A DNA stretch of 64,000 nucleotides from Gynuella sunshinyii YC6258 (GTDB lineage Bacteria; Pseudomonadota; Gammaproteobacteria; Pseudomonadales; Natronospirillaceae), in the NCBI RefSeq assembly GCF_000940805.1, contig NZ_CP007142.1, positions 1 through 64,000 of the forward strand, in the 5' to 3' direction. The notes beneath the pieces are model-generated. The model worked only from the letters and a program-made list of their open reading frames with translations, was not told the DNA's origin and made no database searches. A program made the position numbers and the translations under genes. Positions 1 through 7,970 of the stretch are shown one piece after another (within the stretch, counting starts at the first letter, position 1; each line of letters begins with the position of its first letter).

Positions 1-21
1 CATAGAACGTAGGGAAACTGC
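1..21 (+). repeat. Tail of a family-1 structured repeat (copy A, cut by window edge)
   Basis: The first bases repeat the last bases of the copies ending near 1560, 3100 and 4291 (agaacgtagggaaac, then the ATG of the small ORF). The array therefore continues to the left of the window. Confidence 0.75.
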
Positions 22-513
22 ATGACCACCTGGCAATACACCAACCATCATCCAACTGAATTTTACCATTCCCCCAACAATACAGTTCCGGGGCTTACCT
101 TCCCTGGTGGTATATACCAGCCCGGCCTTCCGTGGCCGGGCGTTCAGCGGGACAAAGCTTCTCAAGCTTTGTCTGTTTCCGCTTCACCCTCACCTCATAA
201 AGACGGCATGGGCAATTCCATGTACTTTAAATACAAGGCGGTTCATTCACTGCTACAACAGTCACAAAGCATAGAACTCAAATACAGCCTGCGGTATTTC
301 CCCAAGGGTCAAACGGAATACTTCAGCAAAGCTATCCCAGAACCTCTGGTGCTACCTAAACCAACACGCTCTCAGGCTCCCTTTAAAGCGGAAGACCAGC
401 CCTGGATAGAGCAAACATTCCGTTTGCACGCCCCCAGACCTGTTGACCAAATACCCCTGGATAAACCCGGTGAACCTGCCATTCACCTGATCACCGGACA
501 ACCCACAGGATAA
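22..513 (+). CDS. Small protein of duplicated module, copy 1 (ORF A)
   Basis: I do not recognise this 163-residue ORF. It follows a family-1 repeat and stops 5 nt before the membrane gene at 519, suggesting coupled translation. The copy at 1561-2051 is nearly identical; from about codon 63 on most differences are synonymous (gcg/gcc, ctg/ttg, cccaga codon changes), which argues that the C-terminal ~100 residues are translated under constraint. The first ~60 codons cover three hairpins (107-118, 121-140, 151-173) and are frameshifted in copy 2, so the real start may be the ATG at 207 or 222 rather than 22. There is no signal peptide or membrane segment. It could be a cognate partner of the membrane protein, but no function is visible. 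Confidence 0.5.
   Translation: MTTWQYTNHHPTEFYHSPNNTVPGLTFPGGIYQPGLPWPGVQRDKASQALSVSASPSPHKDGMGNSMYFKYKAVHSLLQQSQSIELKYSLRYFPKGQTEYFSKAIPEPLVLPKPTRSQAPFKAEDQPWIEQTFRLHAPRPVDQIPLDKPGEPAIHLITGQPTG
107..173 (+). ncRNA. Cluster of three hairpins inside the 5' part of ORF A
   Basis: A palindrome tggtatatacca (107-118), a stem cccggcc/ggccggg (121-140) and a 10-bp stem gacaaagctt/aagctttgtc with a ctc loop (151-173) lie side by side. All three recur around 1645-1711 in copy 2, where the surrounding reading frame is broken. Such density suggests RNA structure rather than protein-driven sequence. It may belong to the family-1 element or act as a leader controlling the downstream pair. Confidence 0.5.
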
Positions 514-518
514 ACATC

Positions 519-1317
519 ATGCACACTTATATCCCTGATGAAAAAGACTGCATCACCATCACTCCCGGATTGGAAACAGCGCCGGCAGACAGTGATTTTG
601 ATACCTATAAACTAAAAAAAGACCCTAGAGGTGCAATACCCACTGAGCCTCTTGCCATTCCTTGTGATGGTTACCATCTGGGGTATTTCAGTACTGCGGG
701 GTCAAAACTAAAGCTGGGCGGTGTAGATACAGGGTTGTTTTCGTTGGTGGGTATTATTCTATTTGCCGTAATTATTGTTGGTCTAAAAGAGGGAAACAAT
801 GCATTTCCATGGCTGAATAATGAGTACGGAGGAGTTATGTGGCTTTTTTGGTCTCTAGGCATCTTATTCCTATTCCTAGGCCTCTGGGTCCGCCAACTGG
901 CAAAAAAAGACGGCTTCAGCTACATCATTTTCAGCCGCGAATATGGCACAGTGACCTTTCCCAAAGTGGCCACCGATGAATCCCTGACCGTGCCCTTTAA
1001 AGATGTTGAACTCTCTGCCTTCAGAACCATTCATACCATGGGCACTCATCAATGGCACACCATTATCCGCACAAACACCTGCCGTCCCTGGACAACGCCC
1101 TCGTAAAGAGGGCATCAGCATGCATGGTATGAATAAAGAGGACTTCCAAAAAGAATGGAACATGATTGCCCGGTTCATGGATAAACAACAATCCATTCCC
1201 CCATGCTTGCACCTGATCATCAGCAATAACCAAAAAACAGGGGAAGATATTTGGTACAAACCCATGCCCAAAGAACGGATTTTTAATCCACCTTTGTGTC
1301 CACCGGGTGCCCCTTGA
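519..1317 (+). pseudogene. Two-helix membrane protein, copy 1, frameshifted (DUF6708-like)
   Basis: This is a paralogue of the intact genes at 2057 and 3178: acidic N-terminus, two membrane helices around residues 70-125, then the conserved FSREYGTVTFPKV segment. Frame 3 runs 519-1106 and ends early; the remaining homology (RPRKEGIS...WNMIARFMD) continues in frame 1 to 1317. Aligned with copy 2, this copy has an extra C at 1086-1088 (gtccctgg against gtcctgg), so one inserted base explains the break. It starts 5 nt after ORF A with agga as a ribosome site. It could be a true pseudogene or an assembly error in a C run. The family assignment is from memory of motif style and uncertain. Confidence 0.7.
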
Positions 1318-1560
1318 CCTTCCCCATCCCTGTTGCCCTTGGCGGGATGACTGCCAAAACAGGACGTTTTGGAGAGTTTGGATGAGGCAGGACGCCGAAT
1401 CAGGACGACCCTTGACCCGCAGTCATCCTGCCAAGGGTGTTCGCGCCAGCGAACAGGCGAAGCCCAACAGAGCTGGGGTGCCCTTTTTATTTCACTTTTT
1501 GGGCACACAAAAAGGGAAGGCCCGCCCGGCCTGAGGGCAGATAGAACGTAGGGAAACTGC
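1318..1560 (+). ncRNA. Family-1 structured intergenic repeat, copy B
   Basis: The outer arms 1336-1354 and 1419-1437 pair over 19 bp with a single G-U. Inside lies ccaaaac-aggac-gttttgg (1354-1372), then a conserved GGATGAGGCAGGA block. Downstream come tgttcgc-gcca-gcgaaca and two mutually exclusive stems in the ccctttttatttcacttttt segment (gtgccc/gggcac or cccttttt/aaaaaggg). Copies C and D keep the loops while the stems change. The same region reads through as a spurious ORF. It resembles an uncharacterised structured RNA or mobile repeat; I cannot place it in a named family. Confidence 0.65.
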
Positions 1561-2051
1561 ATGACCACCTGGCAACACACTAACCATCATCCAACTGAAT
1601 TTTACCACTCCCCAAAAACACAGTTCCGGGACTTACCTTCCCTGGTGGTATATACCAGCCCGGCCTTCCGTGGCCGGGCGTTCAGCGGGACAAAGCTTCT
1701 CAAGCTTTGTCTGTTTCCGCTTCACCCTCACCTCATAAAGACGGCATGGACAATTCCATGTACTTTAAATACAAGGCCGTTCATTCATTGCTACAACAGT
1801 CACAAAGCATAGAACTCAAATACAGCCTGCGGTATTTCCCCAAGGGTCAAACGGAATACTTCAGCAAAGCTATCCCAGAACCTCTGGTACTACCTAAACC
1901 AACACGCTCTCAGGCTCCCTTTAAAGCGGAAGACCAGCCCTGGATAGAGCAAACATTCCGTTTGCACGCTCCCAGACCCGTTGACCAAATACCCCTGGAT
2001 AACCCCGGTGAACCCGCCATTCACCTGATCACCGGACAACCGGTAGGATAA
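1561..2051 (+). pseudogene. ORF A copy 2, frameshifted near its start
   Basis: This duplicates 22-513. Copy 1 reads cattcccccaacaataca and copy 2 reads cactccccaaaaacaca, one base shorter near 1608-1620, so the MTTWQHTN frame stops at 1812. The C-terminal frame is intact from ATGs at 1707, 1746 or 1761 through 2051 and is almost identical to copy 1. If translation really begins at the internal ATG near 1746, this is a functional ~100-residue gene and only the leader has changed. It ends 5 nt before the membrane gene at 2057. Confidence 0.55.
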
Positions 2052-2056
2052 TCGCC

Positions 2057-2827
2057 ATGCAAATGTACATCGCCACTGAACAAGAATGTCGGGCCGTGAC
2101 CGCTGATCTGCAAGAAGCTCCGCCCGACACTGATTTCGATACCTTTAAACTGACTAAAAATCCACAGGGCCCCATGCCCATCGAACAGATGAATCAAATC
2201 TGTGATGGTTATCATCTGGGGTATATGGGGATAGCTGGTTCTCGGTTAAAACTGGGCGGTATTGATCTTGTATGTTTTATGATTGCTGGAATTATGGCCT
2301 TTGGGGTGGTTACTGCTGGCATGACAGAGGGAAACAATGCCTTCCCATGGCTGAATGATGAGTACGGTTGGTTTATGTGGTGCATTTGGATTGCTGGTTT
2401 CTTCTTTTTCTTCTTAGCCCTCTGGGTCCGCCAACTGGCCAAAAAAGACGGCTTCAGTTACATCATTTTCAGTCGCGAATATGGCACGGTCACCTTTCCC
2501 AAGGTAGAGACCGATGAATCCCTGACGGTACTGTTTGAGGATGTCGAACTGTCTGTCTTCAGAACCATTCACACCATGGGAACTCACCAATGGCATACCA
2601 TCATACGCACAAAAACCTGTCGTCCTGGACATCGCCCTCGTAAAGAGGGCATCAGTTTGTATGGCTCCAATAAAGAAGAGTTCCAACAAGAATGGAACAT
2701 GATTGCCCGGTTTATGGACCCCACATTATCCATGCCAGCCTGTCTGCATACCGCTATTACTGAGTATCAAAAACAAGAAAAAGATGTTTGGGGAGAAACC
2801 TTTTCCAAACCCAGAACACACTATTAA
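2057..2827 (+). CDS. Two-helix membrane protein, copy 2 (DUF6708-like)
   Basis: This 256-residue uncharacterised protein has an acidic cytosolic N-terminus, hydrophobic segments at about residues 70-92 and 105-125, then a soluble C-terminal half with KKDGFSYIIFSREYGTVTFPKV and a RPRKEGIS...WNMIARFMD block shared by all three copies. The C-terminus is shorter than in the 3178 copy. It is preceded by ORF A copy 2 with a 5-nt gap and followed by a family-1 repeat. Tandem, diverging membrane genes with small partners are typical of immunity or accessory loci, but no toxin domain is visible, so that is speculation. Confidence 0.75.
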   Translation: MQMYIATEQECRAVTADLQEAPPDTDFDTFKLTKNPQGPMPIEQMNQICDGYHLGYMGIAGSRLKLGGIDLVCFMIAGIMAFGVVTAGMTEGNNAFPWLNDEYGWFMWCIWIAGFFFFFLALWVRQLAKKDGFSYIIFSREYGTVTFPKVETDESLTVLFEDVELSVFRTIHTMGTHQWHTIIRTKTCRPGHRPRKEGISLYGSNKEEFQQEWNMIARFMDPTLSMPACLHTAITEYQKQEKDVWGETFSKPRTHY

Positions 2828-2842
2828 ACGATAGAATGGAAT

Positions 2843-3100
2843 GCCACAAACTCCCCATCCCTGTTGCCCTTGGCGGGATGACTGCTGAGAGTCTCCAAAA
2901 CAGGACGTTTTGGAGAGTTTGGATGAGGCAGGAGCCGAACCCAAACGGCTCTCAACCCGCAGTCATCCTGACAAGGGTGTTCGCACCAGCGAACAGGCGA
3001 AGCCCAACAGAGCTGGGGTGCCCTTTTTATTTCACTTTTTGGGCACACAAAAAGGGAAGGCCCGCCCGGCCTGAGGGCAGATAGAACGTAGGGAAACTGC
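2843..3100 (+). ncRNA. Family-1 structured intergenic repeat, copy C
   Basis: The outer arms 2867-2885 and 2959-2977 pair with one mismatch. A further tgagag (2886-2891) pairs with ctctca (2949-2954), an extension absent from copy B. The hairpin with constant aggac loop is near 2895-2913, followed by GGATGAGGCAGGA. The 3' half, from the gaacaggcgaagcc block onward, is almost invariant among copies. It ends with the agggaaactgc segment just before the next ATG. Confidence 0.65.
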
Positions 3101-3181
3101 ATGATCCACCGGCAATACACCAAAACTGAGTTTTACCAGTACACCTGCTGTCTGGTCAGACACTCAGGAGCTAAATCATGA
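3101..3181 (+). pseudogene. Remnant of ORF A, copy 3 (26 codons)
   Basis: A short frame starts directly after the repeat, beginning MIHRQYTK and retaining TEFYQYT, similar to the MTTWQYTN and TEFYHSP parts of copy 1. The conserved C-terminal 100 residues and the hairpin cluster are missing. Its TGA overlaps the ATG of the membrane gene at 3178, so it could still work as a short upstream coupling frame. Confidence 0.5.
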
Positions 3182-3993
3182 AAATGTATGTCGCTACGGA
3201 AGAGGAGTGCATCCACACCACACCTGACCTGGAACCATCTCCAGAAGATCATAATTTCGATAAATACAAACTGCCAAAACAGCCTGAGGGCTCCATGCCC
3301 AGTGGACAACTGGACCTGATGTGCGACGGTTACAATATGGGCTGGTTCAGTATGGCGGGATCGCGCTTAAAACTGGGCGGGGTGGATACTGGATTGTTTG
3401 CTGTAGCTGGAGCATTTGTATTAGGCATATTCGTCGTTGGCCTAAAAGAAGGCTCAAACGCTATTCCATGGCTCAATAATGAATACGGCGGAGGTATGTG
3501 GTTTTTTTGGGTGACCACTCTAGTATGCTTCATCTTAGCCCTCTGGGCCCGTCAACAAGCCAAAAAAGACGGCTTTAGTTACATCGTCTTCAGTCGTGAA
3601 TATGGCACCGTGACTTTTCCCAAAGTACAAAACCATCAATCATTGACGATCCCGTTTAAAGACGTTGAACTGGCAGCGGTCAATATCGTCAATAATCCAG
3701 GGACTCAACACTGGCATATTATTATTCGCTCCAGTGTTAAGCGCAAAGGCCAGAAACCCCGCAAAGAAGATATCGATATGAACGGTATCATGCGTGAGGA
3801 TTTCCAACGTCAGTGGAATATGATCTGCCGATTTATGGATAAAGATCTCCCCTTACCGGAATGCATGTACTCCGCCATTAATATTTATCACAGGGACAAA
3901 TTTGATGTTTGGGACAAACCATTAGCCAAAGACAAAATCTTCAATCCGCTACTCACCGAAAATACTCCGACATTTAAATGGGACGAAGGCTGA
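3178..3993 (+). CDS. Two-helix membrane protein, copy 3 (DUF6708-like)
   Basis: This is the longest and most diverged paralogue, 271 residues. Features in order: acidic N-terminus, CDGYNMGW motif near residue 48, helices at about 68-91 and 104-125, FSREYGTVTFPKV near 138, a basic KRKGQKPRKED stretch, the WNMICRFMD block, and a C-terminal tail ending KWDEG. The ribosome site is caggagctaaatc ahead of the ATG. Integral inner membrane location is predicted from the two helices. Function is unknown. Divergence from copies 1 and 2 is spread over the whole protein, so this duplication is older. Confidence 0.78.
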   Translation: MKMYVATEEECIHTTPDLEPSPEDHNFDKYKLPKQPEGSMPSGQLDLMCDGYNMGWFSMAGSRLKLGGVDTGLFAVAGAFVLGIFVVGLKEGSNAIPWLNNEYGGGMWFFWVTTLVCFILALWARQQAKKDGFSYIVFSREYGTVTFPKVQNHQSLTIPFKDVELAAVNIVNNPGTQHWHIIIRSSVKRKGQKPRKEDIDMNGIMREDFQRQWNMICRFMDKDLPLPECMYSAINIYHRDKFDVWDKPLAKDKIFNPLLTENTPTFKWDEG

Positions 3994-4015
3994 CAAAACA
4001 GAACCGATTTAAGCC

Positions 4016-4291
4016 ATGCCACAAACTCCCCATCCCTGTTGCCCTTGGCACTGAAGTCGCAAAGGGTTAAAAACGCAGGACGCGTTTTTAAGTCCGGATG
4101 AGGCAGGACCGATGTGTCGGACCATTCGAACCCGGACGACCCTTGATCAGCGACATCTGTGCCAAGGGTGTTCGCGCCAGCGAACAGGCGAAGCCCAACA
4201 GAGCTGGGGTGCCCTTTTTATTTCACTTTTTGGGCACACAAAAAGGGAAGGCCCGCCCGGCCTGAGGGCACATAGAACGTAGGGAAACAAC
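4016..4291 (+). ncRNA. Family-1 structured intergenic repeat, copy D
   Basis: The arms 4042-4060 and 4150-4168 pair with two mismatches although their inner halves differ from copies B and C (agtcgc/gcgaca instead of gactgc/gcagtc). The inner hairpin is ttaaaaacgc-aggac-gcgtttttaa (4067-4091), a perfect 10-bp stem around the same aggac loop seen on a ccaaaac stem in copy B. GGATGAGGCAGGA follows at about 4096. This is the strongest evidence that structure rather than sequence is conserved. Confidence 0.68.
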
Positions 4292-4650
4292 ATGACCAGC
4301 TGGCAACACACTAACAATTCAGCTCGTCCCCTACCCCTCGAGGTAAACGCCAGCTAAGGCATCCATGCTCTGCCAAAAAACTGTTAACCAGATAACATTA
4401 CCAATCAAATCAAAAATTCCGAAGCAACCTTTTATAACCACCCCACGTCACATGGATTACGTCTGCCATCCAGGGCTGCCAACGGGCAACAGGCTTTATT
4501 CAGTCTTTATGCTTGAATGACAGTTATGATGTTTATTGAATGGGTGAGGTGTACTACTATTCGTCCGGCTTTACTTATAACCGTATCCGGGCAGGAGCAG
4601 TCATCCAGCCTGGCTGGTGGTTCAAATTCATACAACAAGGAGTTAATTAT
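4292..4650. other. End of the array; truncated ORF A start and no gene
   Basis: Immediately after copy D there is MTSWQHTN followed by a stop after 16 codons, a fourth ORF A beginning. The remaining ~300 nt up to the yjfI start hold no supported gene, repeat or clear terminator. Confidence 0.55.
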
Positions 4651-5043
4651 ATGACCTGGGATCTGACCGGCATCGAAAGTCTGATATCCAAGCATGAAGG
4701 CTGGACTGTCCAGAACGAAGACAGTTGTCTGCGAGTCGCCAATGAAGATGGGCTTGATGCATACATTGCTGTCAGCGGTGCACAGATTATTGTTGAATCC
4801 ATCTTGTTTGCCAAAAAGCAGGTGAAAAATACTGCTGCTCTGAATGAGGAAATCCTCAAAACCCACCAGATTTTTCCGTTGACGACTATCGGTATCTCCA
4901 CCATCGATGGTGATGAGTACTACACCTGTTTCGGGTCGCTGTCGTCACAATCCAAAGAGGAAAGTATTGTGATCGAGGTTGAAACCCTGTTCGACAATAT
5001 CACGGGCTTTCTCAATGCCTATGATGACTATTTAACTGCATAA
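4651..5043 (+). CDS. yjfI: YjfI family protein (DUF2170)
   Basis: This 130-residue soluble acidic protein opens the yjf operon. I chose ATG 4651 because aaggag lies directly upstream; the open frame extends back to 4540 without a better start. Order and size match E. coli yjfI, which also precedes a PspA-like gene. Members of this family are small cytosolic proteins of unknown biochemical role. The gap to yjfJ is 13 nt, so the two are surely co-transcribed. Confidence 0.82.
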   Translation: MTWDLTGIESLISKHEGWTVQNEDSCLRVANEDGLDAYIAVSGAQIIVESILFAKKQVKNTAALNEEILKTHQIFPLTTIGISTIDGDEYYTCFGSLSSQSKEESIVIEVETLFDNITGFLNAYDDYLTA

Positions 5044-5056
5044 AGGGAGATTTACC

Positions 5057-5743
5057 ATGAGTGTTTGGAAAAAACTGATCACTGCTGTCAAAGGTGGCGT
5101 GAATGAAGCTGCGGAGGCAGTGGTTGATGGTCAGGCTTTGCGTATCCTGGATCAGGAAATTCGTGAGGCCAAAGAGGAACTGCGTCGTTCCGACACATCG
5201 CTGGCACAGATTATGGCCAAGCGTAAGCTGGCAGAACAAAAGGTCAGCAGCCTGACGCAATCCTCCAGTGAATACGAAGCCCATGCCAAAGCGGCCAACG
5301 AAAAAGGCGACCGCCAACTGGCGCTGGATTGTGCTCAAAAAGTGATGGAACTGCGTGCCCAGATTGAAACAGAGCAGCAGTTTGTCGATCAGTTCACCCG
5401 CTCGGAACAGGATCTGCGCAAAAATATTGCCCAGGCAAAAAGCAATATCCGCCGCATGGAACAACAGATCGATATCGTCAAAGCCACCGAGTCGGTCCAG
5501 AAAGCCCAAACCGCTGTATCCAGCCGGCACATGGGTGCCAACAGCAAGATGAAAACTGCGGCGGAATCCCTGACCCGGATCCAGCAACGTCAGCAGGAAC
5601 GTCAGGCACAGCTGGAAGCGGCAGAAGAACTGGCGGAAGCCGAGTCCGGTGATGAACTGGAAAAACGTTTGAAAGAAGCGGGTATTGCCGGTTCTACTTC
5701 AGGTTCAGCAGACGACGAACTGGCCAGAATTCTCGGGAAATAA
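5057..5743 (+). CDS. yjfJ: PspA/IM30 family protein YjfJ
   Basis: This 228-residue protein is almost wholly helical and charged, with long coiled-coil heptads (about residues 25-180) as in PspA, IM30 and Vipp1, which form ESCRT-III-like membrane-remodelling polymers. The N-terminus MSVWKKLITAVKGGVNEA is an amphipathic helix fit for membrane contact. The start follows aaagggag. It is placed between yjfI and a potassium channel gene, 6 nt from the latter, consistent with a membrane stress operon. Confidence 0.88.
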   Translation: MSVWKKLITAVKGGVNEAAEAVVDGQALRILDQEIREAKEELRRSDTSLAQIMAKRKLAEQKVSSLTQSSSEYEAHAKAANEKGDRQLALDCAQKVMELRAQIETEQQFVDQFTRSEQDLRKNIAQAKSNIRRMEQQIDIVKATESVQKAQTAVSSRHMGANSKMKTAAESLTRIQQRQQERQAQLEAAEELAEAESGDELEKRLKEAGIAGSTSGSADDELARILGK

Positions 5744-5749
5744 TCCCGA

Positions 5750-6796
5750 ATGCTGGTTATTTCAACACTCAAAAAGCTGTTGATGCGGCACTTCATGGAG
5801 CTGCGCTGGCACAGTATTTTACTGGTCATCGCGGCTTACATGCTGTTGAGCTGGGCAATCTTGTGGGTCTGTGGTGAAGTCGCCCTGACCCGCAGTCATG
5901 ATTTTATCTACTGGCTCATTGTGACCGCATCAACCGTTGGTTACGGTGATTTGTCCCCGGAAACCGTTGCAGGGAAGTATGCCGTCGCCTTTCTGGTGAT
6001 ACCGATGGGGCTGGGGCTGTTCGGTCTTACCATTGGCCGCGTGGCAGCATTTGTATCCTACCAGTGGCGCAAGGGAATTAAAGGTATGAAAGCATTGAAT
6101 TATGACAATCACATTCTGGTCATCGGCTGGAATGAGAACAGAACATTGCAGTTGATCCGCCTGCTGCAACATGAAATGGCGCAACAAACAGAACGTCAGC
6201 AGATTGCTTTGTGCGTCAGGGTGGAAGTCGAAAACCCGATGCCGGACAGCATTGGTTTTACCCGTGTGAGCAGTTTCAGCAATGATGCGGATATGGAACG
6301 CACCTCCCTGGAAAAAGCCAGTACGATCATCATCGATACCCGTGATGATGATGTTACTATGACAACCGCTCTGTATTGCAGCAGTAAAAATCCTCAAGCC
6401 CATATCATCGCTTATTTCAATGACGACACCCTCGGTGCACTGTTAAAACAGCATTGCCCCAATGTTGAATGCATGCCCTCGGTAGCGGTGGAAATGATAG
6501 CCAAATCCGCCGTCGATCCCGGTTCCAGTGCCCTGCACTATCAACTGCTGGCCGTCGACGAAGGCATGACCCAATACTCCATGAAATATCGCGGCCAACA
6601 TCCGGTCACCATCCGTGACCTGTTCAATACCTTCAAAGAACGTTACGAGGCAACCCTGATCGGTCTTGCCAGAGCCGGCACCAAGACGTTACAACTCAAT
6701 CCGGCGCTGAATGATCAGATTCAGCCTGGGGATACGCTGTACTACATTGCCGAAGGACGTATCAATCATATTGACTGGGAGAATTTCCGTGTTTAG
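5750..6796 (+). CDS. Two-TM potassium channel with RCK/TrkA-N domain
   Basis: A 348-residue ion channel protein. Helices at about residues 20-45 and 75-100 flank a pore loop with the potassium selectivity filter TVGYGD. The cytosolic part is an RCK-type Rossmann domain (NHILVIGWNENR near residue 120) plus a C-terminal regulatory region. This is the MthK/Kch architecture. It has no counterpart in the E. coli yjf operon, yet sits 6 nt after yjfJ and overlaps the yjfK start by 8 nt. ATG 5750 is used, with weak ribosome site; ATG 5783 is an alternative. Confidence 0.88.
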   Translation: MLVISTLKKLLMRHFMELRWHSILLVIAAYMLLSWAILWVCGEVALTRSHDFIYWLIVTASTVGYGDLSPETVAGKYAVAFLVIPMGLGLFGLTIGRVAAFVSYQWRKGIKGMKALNYDNHILVIGWNENRTLQLIRLLQHEMAQQTERQQIALCVRVEVENPMPDSIGFTRVSSFSNDADMERTSLEKASTIIIDTRDDDVTMTTALYCSSKNPQAHIIAYFNDDTLGALLKQHCPNVECMPSVAVEMIAKSAVDPGSSALHYQLLAVDEGMTQYSMKYRGQHPVTIRDLFNTFKERYEATLIGLARAGTKTLQLNPALNDQIQPGDTLYYIAEGRINHIDWENFRV

Positions 6797-7439
6797 CAAA
6801 TGGTTTGGTAAAAAGGATGATTCCTCGACCGAAGTGAAAGCCCCTGAAATCATGGGATTGCGCATCGGTGGAGCGTTTGAACTGGATGATCTCAAACTTC
6901 GCCTGATCGAACCGGATCTGATCGTCGAAGGAGTAGCCCGGACACAGCTGATACAGGCTGTGGGTATGGTCAAACTTGATGAAAGCACTACGGTGCTGCG
7001 TTACTACACCGATGATGACGGCTTCCTGCAGGTACTGCTGACCGGCGGCATGACCGAACAGCACATCTCTGATGTGAAGCTCTGGTATTTTTATCAGACC
7101 GAAGGCGTCAACTCAGATCATCAGTGGAATGAACTGCTCAACCATGGCATCAGCACGCCGGATACTGAACTGGAAGGATACCGTTTTAATCGTGTATGGG
7201 GCGGTGTTGGCGGTGAATCCCCTCCAGTGGCGATGACTGAACAGACCTGGCAGGAAGATGGCAGCGAAAGTGAAACCGATCAATTCATGATGCTTTACGA
7301 GCGCGAGATCAAGGATGGCCATTTCGAGTACCTGATCAAATCAGGTGAAGAAAAAATCATTCACAATCAGGCCGACCGGTGTCTGGTAATCAGTACCGGT
7401 TTTGATATCCACCACGCGGATATTTCCATCATCGGCTGA
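6789..7439 (+). CDS. yjfK: YjfK family protein (DUF2491)
   Basis: 216 residues from a GTG at 6789, preceded by gggag; this overlaps the channel stop by 8 nt and gives an N-terminus (MFSKWFGKK) and length like E. coli YjfK. The protein is soluble and acidic, rich in beta strands, with aromatic WYFYQTEG and LYEREIKDG segments. Biochemical role unknown; its constant position in yjf operons implies a cytosolic partner of the membrane components. Confidence 0.82.
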   Translation: MFSKWFGKKDDSSTEVKAPEIMGLRIGGAFELDDLKLRLIEPDLIVEGVARTQLIQAVGMVKLDESTTVLRYYTDDDGFLQVLLTGGMTEQHISDVKLWYFYQTEGVNSDHQWNELLNHGISTPDTELEGYRFNRVWGGVGGESPPVAMTEQTWQEDGSESETDQFMMLYEREIKDGHFEYLIKSGEEKIIHNQADRCLVISTGFDIHHADISIIG

Positions 7440-7540
7440 GATCTGTGGTTGCACAGCGCTCAGCCGTTCATATACGGTTTACAGGACAAACAACATCGCG
7501 TTGTTTTCAGACCAACAATCTATAGAGGGAAAACAGACAC

Positions 7541-7957
7541 ATGAACACCATCGCACACTCTTTGGCAGGACTGGCAAATTTTGCGCTGTATTTTGCAATT
7601 GCCCTGGTTTTACTGCTGATTTTCAAGGTGATCTACACGGCGATCACGCCTCATGACGAATGGAAACTGGTCAAAGAAGAAAAGAATACCGCCGCCGCCA
7701 CCGGTCTGGCCGGTGCCATCATTGGTTTTGCCCTGGCATTGGGCAGTGCAGCGTCGAACTCGGTGTCGTTGATCGATTTCGCTATCTGGGGCATCGTGGC
7801 ACTCATCGCCCAGTTGATCGCTTTCGCCATTGTACGCTTCATCTTTATGCCGAAAATCGTTGAGCGGATCAACCACAACGAAGTCTCTGCCGGTATAGTC
7901 CTGGCGGGCATGTCAGTCGCTGTCGGCCTTTTGAATGCGGCCTGTATGACTTACTGA
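7541..7957 (+). CDS. yjfL: YjfL family membrane protein (DUF350)
   Basis: 138 residues with four predicted helices arranged as two similar halves, characteristic of DUF350. Segments at about 12-32, 48-70, 77-99 and 113-135. The ribosome site is agaggg upstream of ATG. A 101-nt gap separates it from yjfK; it is followed 13 nt later by the DUF1190 gene. Family members are inner membrane proteins of unknown transport or structural role. Confidence 0.84.
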   Translation: MNTIAHSLAGLANFALYFAIALVLLLIFKVIYTAITPHDEWKLVKEEKNTAAATGLAGAIIGFALALGSAASNSVSLIDFAIWGIVALIAQLIAFAIVRFIFMPKIVERINHNEVSAGIVLAGMSVAVGLLNAACMTY

Positions 7958-7970
7958 AAGGAAGCTGATC

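Noticed and set aside
1003-1534. ORFs across the family-1 repeat, ending with GTQKGKARPA-like peptides
   Set aside because: They come from the conserved structured repeat; no starts with ribosome sites, and frames differ between copies.
4540-4650. Longer N-terminus of yjfI from ATG 4540
   Set aside because: The aaggag site in front of ATG 4651 and the family length favour the shorter protein.
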